Source: Pseudomonadota bacterium (lineage in GTDB: Bacteria; Pseudomonadota; Alphaproteobacteria; Reyranellales; Reyranellaceae). From it: a DNA stretch of 17,274 bases. Each line of letters begins with the position of its first letter. Position 1 is the first letter of the stretch. This document shows positions 6,266 through 13,172 of the stretch, in pieces. The notes beneath the pieces were generated by a model that saw only the letters and a list, made by a program, of their open reading frames with translations, made no database searches and was not told the DNA's origin. The stretch is taken from the NCBI GenBank assembly GCA_023436825.1, contig JAEZHS010000543.1, positions 1 through 17,274 on the forward strand, given 5' to 3'. The position numbers and the translations under genes are program-made.

Positions 6266-7498
6266 CTATATGTGAACGCCGGACCAACCGGGCGCACCGA
6301 TGCGCCGGACTGTGGACCAGAGGCCGATCTCCTTCCGGCCCCCACCGCCGATGCCCGCGCCCCACGCGTGCACATTGTTGGACTCCAACAGGCATATCCC
6401 TTCGGCGCCGCCCCGTCGGGCACCGTCAGCCAAAGTCTCGAGCCGCAGTGCCGCCTCGTGCGCGGGGCGGGCATGCATGTCGAACACGAAAAGGCCGATC
6501 GTGAGGCTTCCATGGCCCTGCATGCGCTCGCGCGCATTCAGGGCTTCGCGCCACACACGCGGCGCATCGATGTCGAACAGGTCCCAGTTGTCCATGAACA
6601 GGACCACGTCGTCGACCAGGCCCTGCTGGGCCCATTGTCCCCAGTCGACGAACGAGCCACGTCGGGAATCGGTCGGATAGCGCTCCGCCTCCCACCACGG
6701 CATAGGCAGCTCCATATGCTCGAGAGAGCGGACCCGGACGGACAGCCTCTTCCCGGCAGCGTGAACCAGTGCGGAAGCCGCTCGCATGAACTCGGTGACC
6801 TGCTCGACACGAAAATCGACCCAGGCCGGATCGTCATTGGAAAGGCTGACGGCATCCTTGCCGTGCTTCTGCCGGAAGGCATCGCGCATCGGTGGCTCAT
6901 AGCCATAGAGGGAGACGCCGGTTGCATCCACCTCGACGCTCGGCAAGTGACGAAACTCCCATTCCTGGGTCTCGCGGTAGAAATCGAGCATCACGAAATC
7001 CGGCGCGTAGGCGAGCTGCTCGGCGAGCATTGCGAGCTTGTGTTCGCGAACCGCGGGATGGGCGAAGCTGAGCTTGGTACGGCGTGCCCGTCCCTCCCGC
7101 GTCTGGGCCCAGCACCCCGGATTCTCTCGGGCGAAGCGCGAGACATCGAGCTGGAAATGAGACTCCTCGAACAACGGGTACCACGCACCGATCTGAAGGC
7201 CGCGCTGATGGGCGACATCGACCGCGTCCCGCAAGGGATCCCACTGACGCAGGTCGTAGCTACGCCGGGCCGATCCCTCGTTGCCCGGCCGGTCTATGCC
7301 GGCGCCTCCCTCGCTCCCCCAGTAGATGTCCTCCAAGGCGGAATGATACTGGGCGCGAGCGCCGAACATGGTGCGCCAGGGCACGCGTGTCACGCCTGCC
7401 TGCCTCACCTCGTCGAGGATCCTCTCGACCGATGGGCGTCCCCAGCTTCCCCAGGAATTGAACCAGTCGCCGTGGCTCACTGTGACATCGACCCGCAT
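6266..7498 (-). CDS. Glycoside-hydrolase-like TIM-barrel protein (GHL10-like), unassigned
   Basis: A 410-residue protein without signal peptide, so probably cytoplasmic. It has the feel of the hypothetical glycosyl hydrolase families with a beta/alpha barrel (GHL10/DUF187 type): repeated strand-like segments ending in acidic or aromatic residues, including GAWYPLFEESHF (104-115), a HPAVREHKLAMLAEQL helix (147-162), FVMLDFYRE with Asp172 and Glu176, EPPMRDAFRQKHGKD (201-215), LSVRVRSLEHMELP (252-265) and VDDVVLFMDNWD (295-306). It is rich in Trp, as carbohydrate-binding clefts often are. Candidate acids are Asp172, Glu176 and Glu263, but none is proven. AGGAAGAGGG upstream of the ATG supports the start. 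As last gene of the importer operon it may cleave or isomerise the imported glycoside. The exact family is uncertain. Confidence 0.65.
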   Translation of the reverse strand: MRVDVTVSHGDWFNSWGSWGRPSVERILDEVRQAGVTRVPWRTMFGARAQYHSALEDIYWGSEGGAGIDRPGNEGSARRSYDLRQWDPLRDAVDVAHQRGLQIGAWYPLFEESHFQLDVSRFARENPGCWAQTREGRARRTKLSFAHPAVREHKLAMLAEQLAYAPDFVMLDFYRETQEWEFRHLPSVEVDATGVSLYGYEPPMRDAFRQKHGKDAVSLSNDDPAWVDFRVEQVTEFMRAASALVHAAGKRLSVRVRSLEHMELPMPWWEAERYPTDSRRGSFVDWGQWAQQGLVDDVVLFMDNWDLFDIDAPRVWREALNARERMQGHGSLTIGLFVFDMHARPAHEAALRLETLADGARRGGAEGICLLESNNVHAWGAGIGGGGRKEIGLWSTVRRIGAPGWSGVHI

Positions 7499-7548
7499 CG
7501 TCCCTCTTCCTGTGTTCTAACGTCTATCTCCCGGTGCGCATTCCCGAC

Positions 7549-7576
7549 TTGATGGAATCGCAGTCGGTTCCATCAA
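7549..7576. repeat. 9-bp inverted repeat between permease and TIM-barrel genes
   Basis: TTGATGGAA (7549-7557) and TTCCATCAA (7568-7576) pair perfectly around a 10-base loop. On the transcribed minus strand the stem begins 13 bases after the permease stop and has no T-run after it. It could be an RNA processing or stability hairpin that sets different levels of the importer and the TIM-barrel protein, or an operator of another regulator. It does not match the LacI-type palindromes nearby. Confidence 0.55.
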
Positions 7577-7589
7577 ATCGAGAAGCGCT

Positions 7590-8429
7590 CTAGCCCTTCA
7601 CCGCGCCGGCCGTTATGCCCTGTACGAACCAGCGCTGGATGAGCGTGAAAAGCAGCAGCACGGGCAGTGCCGTGGTCGCGCCGAGCACCATGATCTCTCC
7701 CCAGGGTGCGTGAGCGGAACTTGCCATCTCTCCCAAGGCGATCGGCATCGTCTTCATCTCCCCGCGCGTCATGATCGCGCTCGAGAAGAGATATTCGCTC
7801 CACGAGATGATGAAGGCGAGGATGCCGACGGCGAGAACGCCCGGCGCCGCCAGGGGCAGGATGATGAACCTGTAGGTCTGCCAGGCGTTGGCCCCGTCCA
7901 CCAGCGCCGCCTCGTCCAGCTCAGCCGGAATACCGCGGAAGAAGGACTGCATCAGCCAGAGGCAGAAGGGCAATGTCAGGACGGTATGGGCGAGGATCCC
8001 ACCAGGATACGTGTTGACGAGCCCGAGATTGTCCAGGGTGACGTAGAGGGGCAGGAAGATCATGATCGGCGGGATGATGTAGACGAACAGCACGCCGAGC
8101 GTGACGGCGTCCCGTCCCCAGAACCGGAAGCGCGTAAGACCATAGGCCGCGAAGGAGCCGAGGAACATGTTCAGGCTCGCCGTGCCCAGGGCAACGATGG
8201 CGCTGCTGGCGAACCACCGCCAGGCATCGGTCTTCTCGAATACCTCGCGGAGCCAGTGAAGGCTCGGCGCAGTGAAGAGCCGTGGCGGCACCGCCAGCAG
8301 GTCCGCCGGAGCTCGCAGCGCAGACATGATCATCCACAGCAGAGGAAAGCCGGCCGTCACCAGGAGGATCAGGCACCAGAGCGCGAAGAGGACCTTCGCC
8401 GCCAGCCGACTATCGAGCAGCTCCGTCAT
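7590..8429 (-). CDS. Carbohydrate ABC importer permease, MalG type
   Basis: A 279-residue inner-membrane permease of the MalG/UgpE class (CUT1 importers) with about six transmembrane helices. The cytoplasmic EAA loop that docks the ATPase is visible at 173-192 (EAALVDGANAWQTYRFIILP). The N-terminal segment LWCLILLVTAGFPLLWMIMSALR and an end in VQGITAGAVKG are typical of this subunit. The ATG at 8429 is chosen because GAGGG lies just before it and the upstream gene ends 8 bp away; an upstream extension of the frame overlaps that gene and is not permease-like. It forms the membrane channel together with the MalF-type subunit encoded directly upstream. Confidence 0.93.
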   Translation of the reverse strand: MTELLDSRLAAKVLFALWCLILLVTAGFPLLWMIMSALRAPADLLAVPPRLFTAPSLHWLREVFEKTDAWRWFASSAIVALGTASLNMFLGSFAAYGLTRFRFWGRDAVTLGVLFVYIIPPIMIFLPLYVTLDNLGLVNTYPGGILAHTVLTLPFCLWLMQSFFRGIPAELDEAALVDGANAWQTYRFIILPLAAPGVLAVGILAFIISWSEYLFSSAIMTRGEMKTMPIALGEMASSAHAPWGEIMVLGATTALPVLLLFTLIQRWFVQGITAGAVKG

Positions 8430-8437
8430 TTCGACCC

Positions 8438-9382
8438 TCAACGCGACGCAAGGCTCGCGCGGATGACGCGACGGAATAGGAAAACCACCACGCCTATCGC
8501 CAAGCCGAGCATCAAGGCCAGAACTGCGGCACGGCCCGGTCGGAAGAAGCCCATCGCTTCCTCGTAGATCCAGATTGGCCAGACATAGGTACTGCCGGCC
8601 GGACCACCGCCGGTGAGCAACCATGGAAGATCAAACGACGTAGCCGTCCAGATGCCTCGCAACACGACGAGCGCTACCGTGGCCGCACTCAGCGACGGCA
8701 GGGTGATGTAGCGCAACTTCTGCCAGGCATTGGCGCCGTCCAGGCTCGCCGCTTCGTACAGCGCGGGGTCGATCTGCTGCAGCGCGGCCCAATAGATCAG
8801 CATCGCGAACGGAAAGCCGTGCCAAATGTTCGCCATTACGACCAGCCACAGCGCGGCATCTGCCGAACCGAGCGGCGAGGCGCTCGCCGGAAACAAGCCG
8901 AGACTCTGAAGCCAGAACGTGAGGATGCCGGTGCCGTCGCTGAACATCCAGCGCCAGATCAATGCCAACGAGATCGCCGGAACGGCATAGGGCAGCAACA
9001 TGAGGCTGCGAAACAGACGACCGCCTCTCTGCAGCCGATTGATCGTCAGCGCCGCCGCCAGTCCGAGGAGCAACTGGCCGATCGTGGAACCCACGGTCCA
9101 CAACAGCGTGACGCCGGAGATGCTGGCGATCTTCCCGCTGCCGAGAACTTTCTCGTAGTTGCCGAGACCGACATAACGGCCGGTCTCGCCGATGAGGGAT
9201 GCATCATAGAAGCTGTAGCGCACCGACTGGAGCAGCGGGACAATCAGAAAACCCGCCAGCAACGCCAGAACCGGAAGAACCAGCAGCCAACCGGTGACCG
9301 CCGGGCGCGAAGCGAAGCGAAACCGGTTTCTTCGATCATGCCGCGCGCTGGGCTGGAGCGACGAGCCGGTCAGAGAGGTCAT
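8438..9382 (-). CDS. Carbohydrate ABC importer permease, MalF type
   Basis: A 314-residue permease of the MalF/UgpA class, with a basic N-terminus followed by six predicted helices, the first being GWLLVLPVLALLAGFLIVPLL (31-51). The EAA loop is at 210-229 (EAASLDGANAWQKLRYITLP). The periplasmic LLTGGGPAGSTYVWPIWIYEEA segment before the last helix is characteristic of the subunit. It is 37 bp downstream of the binding-protein gene and 8 bp upstream of the second permease, in the standard CUT1 order of binding protein, MalF-type, MalG-type. It should partner the MalG-type subunit and an ATPase that is not encoded in this window. Confidence 0.93.
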   Translation of the reverse strand: MTSLTGSSLQPSARHDRRNRFRFASRPAVTGWLLVLPVLALLAGFLIVPLLQSVRYSFYDASLIGETGRYVGLGNYEKVLGSGKIASISGVTLLWTVGSTIGQLLLGLAAALTINRLQRGGRLFRSLMLLPYAVPAISLALIWRWMFSDGTGILTFWLQSLGLFPASASPLGSADAALWLVVMANIWHGFPFAMLIYWAALQQIDPALYEAASLDGANAWQKLRYITLPSLSAATVALVVLRGIWTATSFDLPWLLTGGGPAGSTYVWPIWIYEEAMGFFRPGRAAVLALMLGLAIGVVVFLFRRVIRASLASR

Positions 9383-9419
9383 GAAGAAACCTGGTACGCG
9401 TCGAGAGGAGGAGCGGCGC

Positions 9420-10757
9420 CTAACGCCGCTCGAAGGACTGCTTCATGAAAATGTCGAGCTCATCGACGGCCTGTTGGCTGGTCTGCCGGCCGAGCGCCAC
9501 TTTCTGCATGTTCTCGTTGATGACGCTGGTGCTCTCCATGATGGACGAGACCGGGTTGAGGCCGGCCTCCAGGCCGTACCGGTACCAGTGGTTGATCACG
9601 TCACGGCGTATGGTCTCGATCTCCCCCGCAAAGCGCTTGACGATCGGATCGTTCTTGAAGGCATCCGTTTCGTAGGCGCTGTTGATCGCCGGCAGCGCAA
9701 AAATTGCCCGGCTGTTGGCGCGCTTGGCCACCTCCGCCGGCTGCATGAGGCAGGCGACGAGCTTCTTCGAGGCGGCCACCTCCTTCTCGGGCGCCGCACC
9801 GATCATGTAGAAGAATCCCCCTCCCAAACTGGCTTTGGCCGGTCCGTCCCGCCCTGGAAAGGGAAAAACGCCGAGCTTCTCGAGCAATTCGGGCCGCTGC
9901 TGCTCGACGAGCTTCACCACGCCTCCCCATTCGGCGCCAGCGGCTATCTGACCGTTCATCAAGGCGCTGCGAATCTCGATCAGGGTCCAGTCGACGCTCG
10001 CGGGCGGCGAGTATCGCTTGTGCATCTGCATCATGTGATCGAGCGCGGCCGCCGCCTCCTTCTTGTGCGCTCCGAACGCATAATTTCCCGTCTTGGGATC
10101 CGCCACGGTGATGCCCTGCGCGTAGAGAGCGTCGAACAGGGATTGTTGGGCGGCGAAGAACTTCGCACCCCACGGCACCGCGAAACCGAACTGATCCAGC
10201 TTGCCGTCGCCGTCCTTGTCGCGCGTCAGCTTCTTCGCGGCCGCGTCCAGCTCGGCCCAGGTCGTGGGTGGCTTAGCGATGCCGGCTTCGGCGAACAGGT
10301 CCTTGCGGTACCAGACCGCATGATGAAGCGCCCAATCGGGAACTGCCCAGGTCTTGCCTTCGGCGCTCACCGCCTTGAGGAAAGCCGGAATGAAATCAGA
10401 GCGCCCATGGCCTTCGATCACATCATCCACCGCCGCAAGGCTGTTGCGGCTCTGGAGGAAGGCCACGACGCTTTCCACCGTGTTGACGATGTTCGGAGGC
10501 TTGCGTTCCTTCAGCGCCGTGGCGAGGCGCGGATACATGACGTCCAACCCTACGCTTTCCGGCCGGACAGTCACACCAGGCTGCAGAGCGGCACAGGCCG
10601 CGATCTGTTGCTTGAGAATGGTCTCGTGTGCTGGCGTGCTCGACTGATACCAAAAGCTGAGCTGTTGAGCCTGGGCGGCACCCGTCGTTTGAAGCCCGAT
10701 GATGGCTAACGCCACGCCAATACACCCGACACGACCGGGTCGAAGCCTGCCGACCAT
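9420..10757 (-). CDS. Sugar-binding periplasmic protein, solute-binding family 1
   Basis: A 445-residue extracellular solute-binding protein of the CUT1 class. Residues 1-30 form a signal peptide with a hydrophobic core and an AQA end before QQLSFWYQ; no lipobox is seen. The mature part shows family features: TWAVPDWALHHAVWYRKDLFAEAGI (136-160), PPTTWAELDAAAKKL (163-177), an EF-hand-like DKDGDGKLDQFGFAVPW loop (180-196), and a C-terminal helix NENMQKVALGRQTSQQAVDEL. The ATG at 10757 is preferred because GGGAGG lies five bases upstream; the GTG at 10763 would overlap that site. It leads the importer operon and is flanked upstream by two LacI-type operators. It should deliver a sugar or oligosaccharide to the two permeases encoded downstream; the ligand is unknown. 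Confidence 0.92.
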   Translation of the reverse strand: MVGRLRPGRVGCIGVALAIIGLQTTGAAQAQQLSFWYQSSTPAHETILKQQIAACAALQPGVTVRPESVGLDVMYPRLATALKERKPPNIVNTVESVVAFLQSRNSLAAVDDVIEGHGRSDFIPAFLKAVSAEGKTWAVPDWALHHAVWYRKDLFAEAGIAKPPTTWAELDAAAKKLTRDKDGDGKLDQFGFAVPWGAKFFAAQQSLFDALYAQGITVADPKTGNYAFGAHKKEAAAALDHMMQMHKRYSPPASVDWTLIEIRSALMNGQIAAGAEWGGVVKLVEQQRPELLEKLGVFPFPGRDGPAKASLGGGFFYMIGAAPEKEVAASKKLVACLMQPAEVAKRANSRAIFALPAINSAYETDAFKNDPIVKRFAGEIETIRRDVINHWYRYGLEAGLNPVSSIMESTSVINENMQKVALGRQTSQQAVDELDIFMKQSFERR

Positions 10758-10766
10758 GATCACCTC

Positions 10767-10780
10767 CCAAAACGTTTTGA
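10767..10780. promoter_or_regulatory. LacI-family operator 3 (importer, ribosome-site proximal)
   Basis: CCAAAACGTTTTGA matches TCAAAACGTTTTGA at 13 of 14 positions. It touches the GGGAGG ribosome site of the binding-protein gene, so a bound repressor would block early transcription. Its centre is 66 bp from operator 4, a little over six helical turns. Confidence 0.75.
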
Positions 10781-10826
10781 TATTTCACTCCAGACGGAGA
10801 AAATTCTCCGATAATATTGGCAATAT

Positions 10827-10846
10827 TGTCAATCAAAACGTTTCGA
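10827..10846 (-). promoter_or_regulatory. LacI-family operator 4 with adjoining -35-like TTGACA
   Basis: TCAAAACGTTTCGA (10833-10846) matches the palindrome at 13 of 14 positions. Directly next to it, on the minus strand, is TTGACA (10832-10827), a perfect -35 hexamer pointing toward the binding-protein gene, followed by an AT-rich stretch. No -10 with ideal spacing was identified. The promoter would lie between operators 3 and 4, an arrangement that favours tight repression. Confidence 0.65.
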
Positions 10847-11059
10847 TATCCGGCCGAATGCCACGGCACGGCTCAGTCGACAGGCCGCCATAGGCGTGGC
10901 GACAAGCATGAGTCACTTCGGCCGAAGCCAAATGCAAATCGAGCGGATGGCCGTGATTGAGCCGGACCTGCCTGCGCGAAGCCCGCTTCGGCGAGCGAAG
11001 GAAGGTCGGCGAAGGCGGATGCTCACGGCCCGGAAGCTGCCGAGAGCACCAGTGGCGCC
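10847..11059. other. Unassigned intergenic stretch upstream of the importer
   Basis: Between operator 4 and the 3' end of the SGNH gene no credible gene was found. It holds two short palindromes: CTTCGGCCGAAG (10916-10927) and CGAAGC/GCTTCG (10977-10990, 2-base spacer). Neither is followed by a T-run on either strand. They may end the SGNH transcript in a rho-dependent way, but nothing in the sequence decides this. Confidence 0.4.
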
Positions 11060-12301
11060 TCACTGCTTCTTCTGCAGCCCCCACGTCTCGGCAAGCTGCG
11101 CGGCGATGCGAGCCGCCATCAGGCGGTTGCCGGGGCTCTCGGCCTTGTCGTCGCGCCAGTAGTGCACGTGGTCGGCGTAGATCGTGCCCTTCTCGTTGGC
11201 GAAGATGTCGCCCAAGTCGTAGATCGCGAGCCCGCGCTCGCGCAAGGTCAGAAGGCCGGCCACCATCTTGCGGTAGATGTCGCGGTAGGAGAGGTCGCCG
11301 ACGACGCGCTTCTCTTCGTCCGTCAGCACCTTGCCGTAGGCCGGTGCCGGCTGGATGAAGAACGCCGATTTCAGATTGTATTCGCGGGCCAGCACCTCGG
11401 TGGCGCGCAGGTACTTCTGGTAAAGGCCGAGCTGGACGGCGAACTCGCGATCGGCGTCGCGCCGGATCTCCTCGGGCATGTGGAAGATGCTGTTGAGCGT
11501 CGTCTTCTTAGCCGAGTTGAAGACGTCCTGCCCCTTGGCCGCCTGCTCGATGCCGCGCACGACCATGTAGGCGGCGTGCGAATGGCCGAGGATGGGATTG
11601 GCCGCCAGGGAGCCCGCCAACCGTCCCATCACCCAGCCGATGGCGGCGTCGCCGAAATTCTCGTCGGCAACGAAGGGATTGACCTCGATGAAGTTGCTGA
11701 GCGGCCGCTCCAGCCGCTCCTCGGCGCCCGGCCAGAAGAAATAGTGCTCGTTGAAGCCGCCGAGATTGACCACGGCGTCGACCGAGTTCGCATACATCGC
11801 GAACAGGATGAAGGGCTGCGGCTCCTTCCAGGCGCCGTCGCCGCCGTTCAGCACCAGCCACGGCTTGCCGTTGGGGCTAATATACTTCTTGTTCAGCTCC
11901 TCTTCGAGATAGCGCGGTGCGGGCGGCTTGGCGTTCTGGGCAAGCTGCGAGGCGACCGAGCCGCCGCTCAGGATGACGGTGTAGCGCTCGGGATTGCGGA
12001 CGGTCGGATAGTCGGGCCCGTACAGGCCGATATTGTTGACCCACGGCTGACCGCACGGCGGGTTGGCGTGGTGCACGAAGCCGACATAGGGATGCGGATA
12101 GAGCGTGTCGACGTAGCGGCATGTCGTGCCCTTGGTGGCGTCGCGCAGATAGGTGTTCTGCGTGCGCTCGAAGAGCTGCGCCGCGGGCGTGTAGCGGCCG
12201 TCCTCGACGAACATCCAGGCGATGGCCGCAAGTTCGATTGCCGCCAGCGCCAGCACGATGCCGAAGAGGGCCGAGATCCAGCCGAAAATACGCTGCTTCA
12301 T
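11060..12301 (-). CDS. Membrane-anchored SGNH/GDSL-like hydrolase or acyltransferase
   Basis: A 413-residue protein with one N-terminal membrane helix (about residues 6-31, FGWISALFGIVLALAAIELA) and the rest probably periplasmic. SGNH-type blocks can be picked out: SGGSVAS around Ser115 in place of the usual GDS, GGFNE with Asn184 as a block-III-like residue, and ADHVHYW near the C-terminus giving an Asp377-x-x-His380 pair. SGNH proteins hydrolyse or transfer acyl groups on glycans, lipids and esters. The two cysteines, Cys61 and Cys83, could form a disulfide, which fits a periplasmic location. The start gives a sensible signal anchor, but no ribosome site is visible and an intrinsic terminator stands directly before the ATG. 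The block I change leaves activity uncertain; the fold assignment rests on motifs only. Confidence 0.65.
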   Translation of the reverse strand: MKQRIFGWISALFGIVLALAAIELAAIAWMFVEDGRYTPAAQLFERTQNTYLRDATKGTTCRYVDTLYPHPYVGFVHHANPPCGQPWVNNIGLYGPDYPTVRNPERYTVILSGGSVASQLAQNAKPPAPRYLEEELNKKYISPNGKPWLVLNGGDGAWKEPQPFILFAMYANSVDAVVNLGGFNEHYFFWPGAEERLERPLSNFIEVNPFVADENFGDAAIGWVMGRLAGSLAANPILGHSHAAYMVVRGIEQAAKGQDVFNSAKKTTLNSIFHMPEEIRRDADREFAVQLGLYQKYLRATEVLAREYNLKSAFFIQPAPAYGKVLTDEEKRVVGDLSYRDIYRKMVAGLLTLRERGLAIYDLGDIFANEKGTIYADHVHYWRDDKAESPGNRLMAARIAAQLAETWGLQKKQ

Positions 12302-12305
12302 CAGA

Positions 12306-12335
12306 TAAAAATCCGCCCGAACGAGGTCGGGCGGA
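12306..12335 (-). terminator. Intrinsic terminator after the GlcG/HbpS-like gene
   Basis: On the minus strand TCCGCCCGA, a 6-base loop and TCGGGCGGA form a perfect GC-rich 9-bp stem (12335-12312), followed at once by TTTTT (12311-12307). This is a textbook rho-independent terminator for the upstream GlcG/HbpS-like gene. It ends only about five bases before the ATG of the SGNH gene. Confidence 0.85.
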
Positions 12336-12396
12336 CTATACCGGCGGAGGGGCAGCCGACAAGGCGGCGCGATGCCCTACTTGCGCGCCCCGTGCC

Positions 12397-12885
12397 TTAT
12401 TTGGCCGCTGCCGCCCCGGCCATGGCGACTTCGGCGTCCTGGTTGGCCATCACGCCGGAAACACCAATGCCGCCGATGATCTTTCCATCGACGACGATCG
12501 GCACTCCGCCTTCGAGCGGCGTTGCACCCTTGACGGCGAGCAGGCGCAGGTTGGCCCCGCCCTGGGCGATGGCGTCCTGTAGAGCCTTGGTTGGCCGCTT
12601 GAAGTTATTGGCCGTCACCGCCTTGCCGATGGCGATGTCGACGCTTGCATGCTGTGTGTTGTCCATCTTGGAGAAGGCCGCGAGGTTGCCCGTGCTGTCC
12701 ACGATGGCGATGGCGACCGCCCAGTTGTTGTTCTTGGCCTCCGCCTCGGCGGCGGCCATCGCCTTCTTGGCGGCATCGAAGGTGATGGCGGGACCGTAGG
12801 GCGGCGGTGGCGGCGGCGCCTGGGCGAAAAGCGGTGACACGACGAAGCTGGCCGCAACGGCGGCCACGATCATGAGCCTGTGCAT
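12397..12885 (-). CDS. Secreted GlcG/HbpS-family (DUF336) protein
   Basis: A 162-residue protein with a signal peptide (residues 1 to about 22, ending SPLFAQ), a short linker of six prolines (24-29), and one GlcG/HbpS domain over about residues 33-155. Recognisable parts are ITFDAAKKAMAAAEAEAK, AVAIAIVDSTGNLAAFSKMD, an ASVDIAIGKAVTA helix and GGVPIVVDGKIIGGIGVSG near the end. Members bind haem or other small ligands, or act as accessory proteins in glycolate and cobalamin-related operons; none of these roles can be confirmed here. AGGGAG before the ATG supports the start. It is followed by a strong terminator, so it probably ends its own transcript. Confidence 0.88.
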   Translation of the reverse strand: MHRLMIVAAVAASFVVSPLFAQAPPPPPPYGPAITFDAAKKAMAAAEAEAKNNNWAVAIAIVDSTGNLAAFSKMDNTQHASVDIAIGKAVTANNFKRPTKALQDAIAQGGANLRLLAVKGATPLEGGVPIVVDGKIIGGIGVSGVMANQDAEVAMAGAAAAK

Positions 12886-12993
12886 GGCTGTTTTCTCCCT
12901 GGTTTCCGTCTCTGCGGACGGCCCGGGGACTATGAACGAGGAGGCGCTGTCGGATAATTCAACCAGCGGTCACATTCAGGTGACCCTCACCCT

Positions 12994-13037
12994 CTTCCAC
13001 CTCCCCCGTCATCCCCGTCATACGGGGGAGGTGGAAG
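12994..13037. repeat. 16-bp perfect hairpin, GC-rich intergenic palindrome
   Basis: CTTCCACCTCCCCCGT (12994-13009) pairs perfectly with 13022-13037 around a 12-base loop. It lies in the 287-bp gap between the ABC ATPase gene and the GlcG-like gene, upstream of the latter. Its CTCCCCCGT/ACGGGGGAG core is shared with the element at 13123-13155, so the two look like copies of one dispersed palindromic repeat. Confidence 0.7.
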
Positions 13038-13122
13038 GGGGGGGAAGTCTACCGAGATGGCGTTGGCGAATTTCAGATCTGAAAACGACCTGGCATCGAT
13101 GGCGTGGCTCTCCCCCTCCGGG

Positions 13123-13155
13123 CCTCCCCCGTAAGACGGGGTAAGACGGGGGAGG
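13123..13155. repeat. Palindromic repeat with duplicated 10-mer, 3' of the ABC ATPase gene
   Basis: CCTCCCCCGT (13123-13132) pairs with ACGGGGGAGG (13146-13155). Inside it the 10-mer GTAAGACGGG is repeated in tandem (13131-13150), so a second, shorter stem (CCCCGT/ACGGGG, 13127-13141) is also possible. The element begins 18 bases after the ATPase stop and may protect or end that transcript. The tandem copy looks like a slippage product. Confidence 0.6.
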
Positions 13156-13172
13156 AGAAGAAGCAAAGAAAG

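Noticed and set aside
7549..7576. Inverted repeat as a fifth LacI-type operator
   Set aside because: It lacks the AACGTT core and central CG shared by the other four sites and has a 10-base spacer.
8430..8624. N-terminal extension of the MalG-type permease
   Set aside because: It overlaps the MalF-type gene and adds 65 residues of non-membrane sequence; the start at 8429 has a ribosome site.
10916..10927. CTTCGGCCGAAG as a terminator of the SGNH gene
   Set aside because: It is a loop-less 12-bp palindrome, about 130 bp past the stop, without a T-run on either strand.
11162..12799. Long open frame on the plus strand opposite the SGNH and GlcG-like genes
   Set aside because: It crosses two well-supported minus-strand genes and a terminator, its protein has no recognisable domain, and such antisense frames are expected in DNA with very high GC at third codon positions.
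13123..13155. Short tandem repeats as a CRISPR array
   Set aside because: There are only two adjoining 10-mers without spacers and no cas genes; they belong to a GC-rich palindrome.
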